A stretch of 11,353 nt of DNA from Anaerolineae bacterium. Its GTDB lineage: Bacteria; Chloroflexota; Anaerolineae; Anaerolineales; Villigracilaceae. Location: contig DQGV01000069.1 in the NCBI GenBank assembly GCA_003524705.1, forward strand, positions 1 to 11,353, read 5' to 3'. Under the pieces are notes generated by a model, which saw only the letters and a program-made list of their open reading frames with translations, did no database searches and had not been told where the DNA came from. This document shows positions 1 to 7,019 of the stretch, piece after piece. Every line of letters begins with the position of its first letter. Position 1 is the stretch's first letter. Both the position numbers and the translations under genes were made by a program.

Positions 1-749
1 CCGGGAAATCCGGGCGGCGGATTATCCGAATCTTTTTCTTCTATTGTATGCGGCGCATGGTCTGTGGCGAAACAATCTATGACATTCATGTTTTCCCATA
101 AAGCATTCACATCTTCTTGTGTGGCAAGTCTTGGTCTAACCTCTAACCTTCCTTCTTTCTTCTTTCCTCTTTCTTCATCTGAAACTTCTGAAATCATAAA
201 AAGATGATGCGGACAAACTTCACAAGTAACCTTAATCCCTTTTTCTTTTGCGGCTTTGATTAATAAAATTTCTTCTTTCAAAGAAACATGTGCGATGTGA
301 ATCGGATGGTCATAAATAGCTGAAAATAAAATCGCCGCCGCCATTGTTCTGGATTCACTATGCATCACCATCGGGTAATTTTTTGGAAATTTTTCAAAAT
401 GTGGAGTCCATAAAGACATATCGTCGAGTCTTAATTCACCGAATGTAGAATCAAGATACATTTTCAAGCCAGCGGCTTTGTCTGCTAAGCCTGCGACAAT
501 ATCTGCATTATCAGGTCCCGCGCCGAGGTATTGACCATAATCACAAAATGCTTTTTCTTTTGCTGAATCAAGTGAAAGATTCAAAGTTTCTTCATCAAAG
601 ATTGGAGGTTTTGTATTTGGCATTCCAAGAATCGTTGTGATTCCGCCGGCGAGTGCGGCTTGCGTTGCTGTTCCCCAATCTTCTTTATATGTTTGTCCAG
701 GTTCGCGGACGTGGACGTGTGGGTCAATTAAGCCGGGAAGTTTAATCAT
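1..749 (-). CDS. pyrC: Dihydroorotase, CAD-like class I (3' part cut by window edge)
   Basis: This amidohydrolase would interconvert N-carbamoyl-aspartate and dihydroorotate in cytoplasmic pyrimidine synthesis. The reading frame is open from ATG at 749 to the window edge, giving 249 residues and no stop. Visible metal-site elements are DPHVHVR (His11, His13), GLKMYL (Lys96, the expected carboxylated lysine), His130 in VMHSES, His151/His154 in HIAHVS, the TCEVCPHH segment near 175-182 and Asp230 in ATDHAPHT. The TFGELRLDD loop (102-110) resembles the substrate loop of the dihydroorotase domain of animal CAD. Overall wording (KEEILLIKAAK, ALWENM.VIDCFATDHAPHT, PPPGFP) is closer to CAD than to E. 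coli PyrC. The protein starts directly at the metal motif, as the CAD domain does. No Shine-Dalgarno precedes the ATG (see promoter entry). Allantoinase or hydantoinase is less likely. Divergent from icd. Confidence 0.9.
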   Translation of the reverse strand, partial: MIKLPGLIDPHVHVREPGQTYKEDWGTATQAALAGGITTILGMPNTKPPIFDEETLNLSLDSAKEKAFCDYGQYLGAGPDNADIVAGLADKAAGLKMYLDSTFGELRLDDMSLWTPHFEKFPKNYPMVMHSESRTMAAAILFSAIYDHPIHIAHVSLKEEILLIKAAKEKGIKVTCEVCPHHLFMISEVSDEERGKKKEGRLEVRPRLATQEDVNALWENMNVIDCFATDHAPHTIEEKDSDNPPPGFP

Positions 750-755
750 AGTCAC

Positions 756-785
756 ATTTTACTTTGATTGTGTTTGTAATGTCAC
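756..785 (-). promoter_or_regulatory. Candidate promoter of the dihydroorotase gene, leaderless geometry
   Basis: On the minus strand GTGACA (785-780) and TAAAAT (761-756) are separated by 18 bases; each matches the sigma-70 consensus at five of six positions. Only six bases separate the -10 from the ATG at 749, so transcription would start at or next to the start codon. This fits the absence of a Shine-Dalgarno sequence. Prediction from spacing only. Confidence 0.45.
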
Positions 786-788
786 AAT
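767..788. promoter_or_regulatory. Perfect inverted repeat in the divergent dihydroorotase/icd promoter region
   Basis: ATTGTG (767-772) and CACAAT (783-788) are perfect 6-base arms around a 10-base centre. The dyad covers the -35 and spacer of the leftward promoter and lies just upstream of the icd -10, so a bound protein could affect both genes. It resembles the TGTG/CACA half-sites of CRP/FNR-family regulators, but the spacing is wider than the E. coli CRP site. No regulator can be named. Confidence 0.3.
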
Positions 789-796
789 TAACAGTT

Positions 797-805
797 TGAT
801 ATAAT
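797..805 (+). promoter_or_regulatory. Extended -10 promoter element of icd
   Basis: TGATATAAT fits the extended -10 pattern TGnTATAAT exactly. No good -35 hexamer lies 16-18 bases upstream, as is usual for extended -10 promoters. The predicted start near 812 leaves a leader of about 27 bases that contains the AAAGAGGA ribosome-binding site (827-834). Confidence 0.55.
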
Positions 806-838
806 CCGAGCAGAATTTATAAATTTAAAGAGGAAAGC

Positions 839-2347
839 ATGACATACCAAAATGTAAAAGTGCCGACAGATGGCGCAAAAATTTCAATTCAAAATGGGAA
901 GTTAAATGTTCCCGATAATCCTGTCATTCCGTATGTGGAAGGCGATGGCATTGGGCGCGATATTTGGCGGGCTTCGCAACGTGTGTTTGATGCGGCTGTT
1001 GAAAAAGCATACGGCGGCAAAAGAAAAATTCATTGGATGGAAGTGTACGCCGGTGAAAAATCTTTCAAGTTGTTTCAAACTTGGTTGCCTGACGAAACAG
1101 TAGAAGCCTTCACTGAATTTTTAGTTGGGATTAAAGGTCCACTTACCACTCCAATTGGTGGCGGGATTCGTTCCTTGAATGTGCAACTCCGCAAGTTGTT
1201 GGATTTGTATGTTTGTTTACGACCAGTGCGTTACTACAATGGCGTGCCTTCACCTGTGCATCATCCTGAATTGGTAGATATGGTCATCTTCCGCGAAAAT
1301 ACGGAAGATATTTATGCCGGCGTTGAATTTGCCAACGGTTCTGAAGATAATTTGAAGTTTAGAAATTTATTGAAAGAACATTTCCCGAAAGAGTTTGGAA
1401 AGATTCGTTTCCCTGATTCTTCTGGCATTGGTTTCAAACCTGTCTCAAAAGAAGGCAGTGAGCGATTAATCCGCGCGGCGATTGAATATGCTTTATTACA
1501 CAAACGCCGTTCTGTGAATTTGGTTCATAAAGGTAACATTATGAAATTTACAGAAGGTGCTTTCAAAGAGTGGGGTTATGGGCTTGCCAAACGTGAATTT
1601 AGAAATGAGATTGTGACCGAACGTGAATCTTGGATTTTGGGGAATAAAGAAAAAGATTCTTCATTAACAGTGGAAGGCAATGCCAAACTTGTTGACCCCG
1701 GCTTTGACATGATGAGTCCTGCTCAACAAGATGAAATTAAAAAAGAGGTAGAAGCGGCTTTGGCTTTGTGGAATATACACGGTGATGGCAAGTGGAAAAC
1801 CAAGTTGATGATTAAAGACACGATTGCAGATGTCACCTTGCAATATGTGTTAATCCGCCCGCAAGATTATGATGTGATTGCGACTATGAATCTCAACGGT
1901 GATTATTTATCTGATGCGTTAGCCGCTCAAGTTGGTGGTATCGGAATTGCTCCCGGTGCGAACATCAATTACTTAACAGGTCATGCAATTTTTGAAGCTA
2001 CACATGGAACTGCACCAAAATATGCTGACTTAGATAAAATGAATCCAGGTTCTGTGATTCTCTCCGGCGAAATGATGCTCCGTTACATGGGCTGGAGTGA
2101 AGCTGCAGATTTAATTGTCAAAGGCATGGAAGGCGCGATTACAGCAAAAACAGTCACATACGATTTTGCTCGCAATATGAAAGGCGCGAAGGAAATTAAA
2201 ACTTCTGAGTTTGGTAACGAAGTGATTAAATGGATGGATGGAAAAGTTGCGAGTAACAAGAAACAAGTTACTAAGAAAGCAGTAAAGAAAAAAGCTGCAG
2301 TGAAAAAGAAAGTTGCAAAGAAGACCTCTAAGAAAAAGAAGAAGTAA
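839..2347 (+). CDS. icd: Isocitrate dehydrogenase, NADP-type, with internal insertion and lysine-rich tail
   Basis: It oxidatively decarboxylates isocitrate to 2-oxoglutarate in the TCA cycle, with NADP as the likely cofactor. At 502 residues it is longer than E. coli Icd (416). Family landmarks are [16 protein letters not shown], with Ser112 at the place of the kinase-regulated serine, Arg118, Arg128 and Arg152, EDIYAGVE (Tyr159), [14 protein letters not shown] (Lys231), IADVT (Asp331), [17 protein letters not shown] (Asp355, Asp359) and [11 protein letters not shown]. Lys394/Tyr395 and Tyr441/Arg445 (YDFAR) match the NADP-specificity residues of the E. coli enzyme. Two oddities account for the extra length: about 47 additional residues between Lys231 and Asp331, and a C-terminal tail (473-502) with 17 lysines in 30 residues plus Ala, Val and Thr. 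The start follows an AAAGAGGA site at good spacing. No AceK-type kinase/phosphatase gene is present here. Confidence 0.96.
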   Translation: MTYQNVKVPTDGAKISIQNGKLNVPDNPVIPYVEGDGIGRDIWRASQRVFDAAVEKAYGGKRKIHWMEVYAGEKSFKLFQTWLPDETVEAFTEFLVGIKGPLTTPIGGGIRSLNVQLRKLLDLYVCLRPVRYYNGVPSPVHHPELVDMVIFRENTEDIYAGVEFANGSEDNLKFRNLLKEHFPKEFGKIRFPDSSGIGFKPVSKEGSERLIRAAIEYALLHKRRSVNLVHKGNIMKFTEGAFKEWGYGLAKREFRNEIVTERESWILGNKEKDSSLTVEGNAKLVDPGFDMMSPAQQDEIKKEVEAALALWNIHGDGKWKTKLMIKDTIADVTLQYVLIRPQDYDVIATMNLNGDYLSDALAAQVGGIGIAPGANINYLTGHAIFEATHGTAPKYADLDKMNPGSVILSGEMMLRYMGWSEAADLIVKGMEGAITAKTVTYDFARNMKGAKEIKTSEFGNEVIKWMDGKVASNKKQVTKKAVKKKAAVKKKVAKKTSKKKKK

Positions 2348-2350
2348 ATA

Positions 2351-2380
2351 AAAAGTCGGGATGAAAATCCCGACTTTTTT
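2351..2380 (+). terminator. Intrinsic terminator of icd
   Basis: A perfect 12-base stem (2351-2362 with 2367-2378) closes a GAAA loop and runs into a T tract ending at 2380, three bases after the icd stop codon. It separates icd from the downstream glycoside hydrolase gene. Confidence 0.92.
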
Positions 2381-2427
2381 GTTTATACAATTATAATCAG
2401 CAAAATTTTGTCAACGAGGGTAGCCGA

Positions 2428-4950
2428 ATGAAAAACAAATGGATAACGCTCATACTGATTGCAAGCATTTTTATTTCGTCTTGTGGTGGTGCTACGCCCA
2501 CTGAAAGCCTAACGAGATACGAATCTATTCCGCCAGCGATTCCCGGCGAGGTCGTTTATATTCCTTTTCCAGTCAACATCATAGTTGATGGTGATTTAAG
2601 TGATTGGGCTGGACTTCCCTCTCAAACAGTGGATACAGGTTCGATGCTTTCTCCTGACCCTGCGGAAAACGGTTCTTTCTCCTTTTCAGTTGCTTCAGAC
2701 GCGGAAAATTTTTATATCACCATGCAGATGCCTGACAAAAACATTGTGGCTGGGCAACATGGCACTGATTTCTGGAATGAAGACTCGATGGAGTTTTATA
2801 TCAATGCTTCGGATAATCTCAATGCCGGAGAATATGGACTTAAGATGTTCCAAGTCAACATCAATGCGGCGGATATTGGCAATACAGACCCAACGACTTT
2901 GACAATTACCGGTGTATTTAGTTCAGATGCAAAAGCGACAGGTTTTGTTTTCAAAACAGAAGAAGGTTGGGGATTTGAAGCGTCTGTTCCATTAATTGAT
3001 TTAGTTACAGTTGAACATGGAAAAGAAATAGGTTTTCAATCTCAAATTAATGGTGCTACAACTTTAGACCGTGATGTTAAGTTAATTTGGTCAAAATATG
3101 ATACAGCGGATACATCATGGCAAAACCCTTCATTGTTTGGGCGGGGAATATTTTTTGAGTTAGGTCGCGCGGATGTGCCTCAGGCGAGTGCAAGAGTTGA
3201 GGTGCAGCCAACAGCTATCCCTGAGAAAGAGGCGTTTATGATTCCAAATGTGATTAGCATTAACCAAATCGGATATTTTATCAATGCCAAAAAGTTTGCA
3301 TCGTTTGTATCTGATTCAACGGGTGAATTAGATTGGCAATTGCAAAACAATAATGGCGAAGTGATTTTGAGTGGGAAAAGTATTGTCAAAGGTTTTGACG
3401 CTGCTTCTGGTGATTCGATTCATTTGATTGATTTTTCTGAATTCAAAACTGAAGGTGATGGATATAAATTGATTGCAAATGATTTGGAAAGTCCATTATT
3501 TATTGTTTCAGATAACATTTATAGCAATTTGAAATTTGATGCGATGGCATATTATTATCACAATCGCAGTGGCATTCCGATTGAAGCGAAATATGTTGGT
3601 GATGATTGGTCTCGCGCGGCGGGGCATGTGACAGATAATAATGTGACTTGTTTTAAGGGGCGTGATGCCGATGGCAAAACTTGGTTGGGTTGTCCGTATA
3701 CTTTAGATGTGGCTGGTGGTTGGTATGATGCCGGTGATTTTGGTAAGTATGTTGTCAATGGTGGCATTTCAGTTTGGACGCTGCAAAATTTATATGAACG
3801 TTTTCCAAATGTGTATCCAGATGGCTCATTGAAAATTCCAGAAAATAATAATGGCGTTTCAGATCTGTTAGATGAAGCCCGCTGGGAAATGGAATTTTTG
3901 CTTTCGATGCAAATTCCGCAAGGGCAAGCAGGTGCTGGGTTGGCGCATCATAAAATTCATGACCGAACATGGGAGCCGATTCCTGTTATGCCGCCAACTG
4001 AAATGAATAATGATAATAATCATGAAGTTGAAAATGCTGGGCGATATTTATATCCAGCAAGCACTGCGGCGACTTTGAATCTTGCGGCGAGTGCGGCTCA
4101 ATGTGCAAGGATTTGGAAAGAGATTGATTCTGCTTTTGCGGAACAATGTTTACTTGCCGCAGAAATTGCATGGCAAGCCGCGTTGGAGAATCCGAATCTT
4201 TATGCAGGCAATACGCCCGGTGAAGGTGGTGGAAATTATGATGATACCTTTGTGGAAGATGAATTTTATTGGGCGGCTGTGGAATTATTCATCACCACTG
4301 GAAAAGATGAATATAAAGATTATCTTTTGAATTCGAGTCAATTTGGCAGAGTGAGTCAATTTGATTGGCAAAGCACAGCCACACTTGGTACGATTTCACT
4401 TGTATCTGTGGAAAATAATTTACCTGCCGATAAACTTGCCGAAGTGAAACAAAATGTTTTAACGTTTGCAGATGAAATGATTTCGCTTCAAAATAATTAT
4501 GGTTACCCTGCTTTAATCAAAGGTGATTTTCCATGGGGTTCAAACGGTATGATACTCAATACAACCATATTAATGGGCATTGCTTATGATGTAAGTAAAG
4601 ATACAAAATATTTAGATGCGATGCGTTTGAGTATGGATTACATCATGGGACGCAATCCGATAAACATTAGTTATGTCACTGGTTATGGAACATATCCGAT
4701 GAGACATCCGCATCATCGCTTCTGGGCGAATGATTTGGCGAATGGATTCCCACCGCCTCCGCCCGGCGCACTTTCTGGTGGCGCAAATGCGAATCCTTCT
4801 GACCCTGCCGCAATTGAAGCAGGTTTGTTAGATCTTCCACCTGCAAAAAGATATATTGATGATATCGGTTCGTTCTCAACCAATGAAGTCACTATCAACT
4901 GGAATGCTCCGCTAGTTTGGGTGAGTACATATTTAGACCAAGTGAAGTAA
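2428..4950 (+). CDS. Surface lipoprotein GH9 glycoside hydrolase (cellulase-like) with N-terminal CBM9-like domain
   Basis: Predicted inverting beta-glucanase acting on cellulose or related beta-glucans outside the membrane. Of 840 residues, 1-19 form a lipoprotein signal ending in the lipobox-like ISSC, with Cys19 as lipidation site. Residues ~45-247 resemble a CBM9/DOMON-type carbohydrate-binding domain (IIVDGDLSDW at its start, DEDSME-like FWNEDSMEFYIN, paired WGFEASVPL). Residues ~272-362 match the Ig-like CelD_N domain (ISINQIGYF). The (alpha/alpha)6 catalytic domain follows (~365-840): GGWYDAGDFGKYV gives Asp434/Asp437, MGRNPINISYVTGYG then the His-rich PHHR segment (761-764), and STNEVTINWNAPL gives the acid Glu820. 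GAGGG (2416-2420) lies seven bases before the ATG. A TATAAT at 2392-2397 has no convincing -35. Whether it is endo- or exo-acting cannot be read from sequence. It stands alone, without sugar-transport neighbours. Confidence 0.9.
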   Translation: MKNKWITLILIASIFISSCGGATPTESLTRYESIPPAIPGEVVYIPFPVNIIVDGDLSDWAGLPSQTVDTGSMLSPDPAENGSFSFSVASDAENFYITMQMPDKNIVAGQHGTDFWNEDSMEFYINASDNLNAGEYGLKMFQVNINAADIGNTDPTTLTITGVFSSDAKATGFVFKTEEGWGFEASVPLIDLVTVEHGKEIGFQSQINGATTLDRDVKLIWSKYDTADTSWQNPSLFGRGIFFELGRADVPQASARVEVQPTAIPEKEAFMIPNVISINQIGYFINAKKFASFVSDSTGELDWQLQNNNGEVILSGKSIVKGFDAASGDSIHLIDFSEFKTEGDGYKLIANDLESPLFIVSDNIYSNLKFDAMAYYYHNRSGIPIEAKYVGDDWSRAAGHVTDNNVTCFKGRDADGKTWLGCPYTLDVAGGWYDAGDFGKYVVNGGISVWTLQNLYERFPNVYPDGSLKIPENNNGVSDLLDEARWEMEFLLSMQIPQGQAGAGLAHHKIHDRTWEPIPVMPPTEMNNDNNHEVENAGRYLYPASTAATLNLAASAAQCARIWKEIDSAFAEQCLLAAEIAWQAALENPNLYAGNTPGEGGGNYDDTFVEDEFYWAAVELFITTGKDEYKDYLLNSSQFGRVSQFDWQSTATLGTISLVSVENNLPADKLAEVKQNVLTFADEMISLQNNYGYPALIKGDFPWGSNGMILNTTILMGIAYDVSKDTKYLDAMRLSMDYIMGRNPINISYVTGYGTYPMRHPHHRFWANDLANGFPPPPPGALSGGANANPSDPAAIEAGLLDLPPAKRYIDDIGSFSTNEVTINWNAPLVWVSTYLDQVK

Positions 4951-4954
4951 AACG

Positions 4955-4987
4955 AAAAGGTCGAGACTGAAAGTCTCGACCTTTTTT
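4955..4987. terminator. Intrinsic terminator between convergent genes
   Basis: Arms 4955-4968 and 4972-4985 are complementary around a short GAA loop, followed by a T tract (4982-4987) on the plus strand. It lies five bases after the glycoside hydrolase stop. On the minus strand it ends with four T residues, so it may also end the convergent operon that finishes at 5011. Confidence 0.9.
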
Positions 4988-5010
4988 GTTATCAACTTCA
5001 TATTTAATTA

Positions 5011-6006
5011 CTATGTGAGTGTAATGACTACACCTCCAGCTTTATTGCCACTCTCAAAATACCTATGAGCATCGGCAGTTTGCTCTAGCGAAAAGCGTTT
5101 ATCAATAATTGATTTAAATTTCCCTGCTTCAACAAGTTCTTTAATAAGAACTAAATCTTTAGGGTTTTCTAACGCTAAAGCACAGATTACTTTTTTCCCA
5201 TCCGTGATTGAAGTCCACAACATTTGAAAAACTTGTTTCATCTTGAAACTGGCTAAAAGATAAATGCCATTTCGTTTCAGCGAGCTTTTACAGTTTGCAA
5301 ACGAGTTTTTGTTAATGATGTCAAAGATAAGGTCATAGGTCTCACCGTTTTTGGTGAAATCTTCTTTGGTGTAATCGATCACCTTATCAGCGCCTAATGA
5401 TTTTACAAATTCCACTCTTGGAGTGCTACACACCCCAGTTACTTCTGCTCCATAATATTTGGCAAGTTGAACCGCGGCTGAGCCTATACTCCCAGAAGCA
5501 CCATTAATCAAAACTTTTTGTCCACGTTGGATGTTTGCTTTTCTAAGCAAGTTCAAGGCAGTTGTTGAGCCATAAGGTACAACAGCGGCTTCTTCATAAG
5601 TCATAGTAGAGGGTTTCGTAGTTACCATTCCATTTTCAGGCGTACAAAGATATTCGGCATTTGCCCCCATGTTCTGACCACGATATCCAAAGACTTGGTC
5701 TCCAACTTTAAATTTTTTTACATCTTTGCCTATCGCTTCAATGACTCCAGAAAATTCACTGCCTAGAATATTGACTTTTGGTTTTGTAAAACCGAAAAAC
5801 ATGCGGGCTGGAAACCAAAAAGGAAAAGGCATTGAGAATTTACTAGGAGAAATCGCTTTGAAATTTCGAGCCCAAACCTCACCAACACTTAATGATGTTG
5901 CATAAACTCTGATTAATATTTCATTGTCCTTTGGCACAGGCTTTGCAATCTCTTTGAGCTGAAGAACATCGGGTGAACCATATTCTGTGTACACAATTGC
6001 TTTCAT
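5011..6006 (-). CDS. Zinc-independent MDR-family NAD(P)H oxidoreductase (quinone oxidoreductase/enone reductase-like)
   Basis: A 331-residue member of the medium-chain dehydrogenase/reductase superfamily, probably a cytoplasmic NADPH-dependent reductase of quinones or activated double bonds. The N-terminal catalytic fold shows KAIVYTEYGSPDVL, GSEFSGVIEAIG (82-93) and VGDQVFGY (101-108). The catalytic-zinc motif GHE is replaced by GSE, and the usual zinc cysteines are absent. The cofactor site is NGASGSIGSAAVQLAK (168-183), a Rossmann glycine-rich loop. The family tail includes the AGKFKSIIDKRFSLEQ and AHRYFESG segments. ATG at 6006 was chosen because a strong AAGGAG (6019-6014) sits seven bases upstream; an upstream in-frame start would run through the preceding gene. 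It is last in the minus-strand operon, 14 bases after the DUF2306-like gene, which ends in tandem stops. The physiological substrate is unknown. Confidence 0.88.
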   Translation of the reverse strand: MKAIVYTEYGSPDVLQLKEIAKPVPKDNEILIRVYATSLSVGEVWARNFKAISPSKFSMPFPFWFPARMFFGFTKPKVNILGSEFSGVIEAIGKDVKKFKVGDQVFGYRGQNMGANAEYLCTPENGMVTTKPSTMTYEEAAVVPYGSTTALNLLRKANIQRGQKVLINGASGSIGSAAVQLAKYYGAEVTGVCSTPRVEFVKSLGADKVIDYTKEDFTKNGETYDLIFDIINKNSFANCKSSLKRNGIYLLASFKMKQVFQMLWTSITDGKKVICALALENPKDLVLIKELVEAGKFKSIIDKRFSLEQTADAHRYFESGNKAGGVVITLT

Positions 6007-6020
6007 GATTAATCTCCTTA

Positions 6021-6701
6021 TTAAGACTCTTGTGAATAAACGAAAGATTTGCTTGTGAGACGAGTGCGTTGTTTGTAGATAATCCATTCCACAACTGCAA
6101 GATTGATGACCCAACCTGCTAACATGAGCAAAGCTCTAGTGAATTCATCAGGTTCGCCGAAAAATAGAATCCATGGAAGATGAGTGAATACTTGTGTACC
6201 TGCTCCGAGACCAATGGCATAAGCACGCATCATCCCATTGCCGTGATTTTTATAATCTTTTCGGCGGACTGCGAAAGCACCAAGCACAATAAATAAAAAC
6301 ATGGCTGACCCGAAAATGATTCTTTGGATGTAAAGAAATTCGCCATCTATTTCAGGTAATGCATAGAACTGATTCATCCACAAGCCTGAAACCGCAACAG
6401 CAATTCCGCTTGGAACGAGAATCCACTTGCCGATAAAGCGATGCCAATGAGTCTTTCGTCGTCGAAGCGTAGGTGCAAATTGAAAGGCTCCTAAAATGGC
6501 ATAAAGCGTAGCCCCAACTATATGAATAGAAACAGGTAGAGGCGAGTTAAAGAAGCGTGCATTGGCTTGTGTAATTTCCGCGTCACTGCTTAACTCAACA
6601 AGGCGAGCAGTTCCTGCAAGTGCTGGAACTAAACTGAGAATAATCAATGCAGTTGGAATCAGCCATTCGTATTTATTATCTTTCTTTTTATTTGAAATCA
6701 T
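6021..6701 (-). CDS. DUF2306-like multi-pass membrane protein
   Basis: A 226-residue membrane protein of unknown function resembling the DUF2306 family. Hydrophobic segments lie near residues 12-33, 57-77, 93-110, 123-143, 160-180 and 187-209, so about six helices. The basic loop RRRKTHWHRFIGK (80-92) carries His85 and His87, and the later KNHGNGMMRAYA segment (151-162) has His153. Repeated histidines near membrane edges raise the possibility of haem or metal binding, which is inference only. The ATG at 6701 is preceded by AGGAG (6712-6708) at six bases; a TTG further upstream has no such site. It lies in the same transcription unit as the oxidoreductase downstream, which suggests a shared redox role. 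Family assignment is by recollection of sequence style, so moderately sure. Confidence 0.72.
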   Translation of the reverse strand: MISNKKKDNKYEWLIPTALIILSLVPALAGTARLVELSSDAEITQANARFFNSPLPVSIHIVGATLYAILGAFQFAPTLRRRKTHWHRFIGKWILVPSGIAVAVSGLWMNQFYALPEIDGEFLYIQRIIFGSAMFLFIVLGAFAVRRKDYKNHGNGMMRAYAIGLGAGTQVFTHLPWILFFGEPDEFTRALLMLAGWVINLAVVEWIIYKQRTRLTSKSFVYSQES

Positions 6702-6735
6702 TTGTTTCTCCTTTTGTAAATAGGTGTGTTGAATA

Positions 6736-6756
6736 AAACGCAAAGTTATTGCGTTT
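6736..6756 (-). promoter_or_regulatory. Intercistronic hairpin upstream of the DUF2306-like gene
   Basis: AAACGCAA (6736-6743) and TTGCGTTT (6749-6756) are perfect 8-base arms around a 5-base loop. On the minus strand the hairpin falls between the Xre regulator stop (6792) and the next start (6701). Only a broken T run follows, so it is a weak terminator, an mRNA-processing site or an operator, not a clear intrinsic terminator. Confidence 0.4.
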
Positions 6757-6791
6757 ATTTGTTACTAAGTTTTAAATTTTGAATCTACGAA

Positions 6792-7019
6792 CTAGGTGGA
6801 TGCTTCTTCAGGCTGGTAAGAAAACACTTCTTCTAATGGAACTTTGAAAACGAGTGCAATCCGAAACGCCAATTCTAAAGAGGGTGAATATTTATCTTGC
6901 TCCATAGCAATAATGGTCTGACGTGTGACACCAACTTTTTCAGCCAATTGTTGCTGAGTCATTTCGCCGTGATGAAAACGTAACGTCCGAATATTATTGC
7001 GGATACGGCTGGTGGTCAT
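6792..7019 (-). CDS. Small Xre/Cro-type helix-turn-helix regulator
   Basis: A 75-residue single-domain DNA-binding protein. The helix-turn-helix occupies roughly 21-41 (TQQQLAEKVGVTRQTIIAME), followed by PSLELAFRIALVFKVPLEEVF, the usual final helices of the Xre/HTH_3 fold. There is no sensor or dimerisation extension beyond the short tail. Its ATG follows the TAG of the upstream membrane-protein gene with no gap, and a GGAAAGG site lies inside that gene's end, so translation is probably coupled. Small Xre proteins paired with short membrane proteins are a familiar bacterial arrangement, usually autorepressing. The paired operon and a palindrome in its promoter make autoregulation the simplest inference. 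The ligand or signal is unknown. Confidence 0.88.
   Translation of the reverse strand: MTTSRIRNNIRTLRFHHGEMTQQQLAEKVGVTRQTIIAMEQDKYSPSLELAFRIALVFKVPLEEVFSYQPEEAST

Noticed and set aside
767..788. A canonical CRP binding site
   Set aside because: The TGTG/CACA arms are separated too widely for TGTGA-N6-TCACA, and no cyclic-nucleotide regulator is encoded here.
6007..6114. Longer N-terminus for the MDR oxidoreductase starting at 6114
   Set aside because: The extra 36 residues are read out of frame through the end of the DUF2306-like gene, do not look like the family, and the ATG at 6006 has a strong AAGGAG at seven bases.
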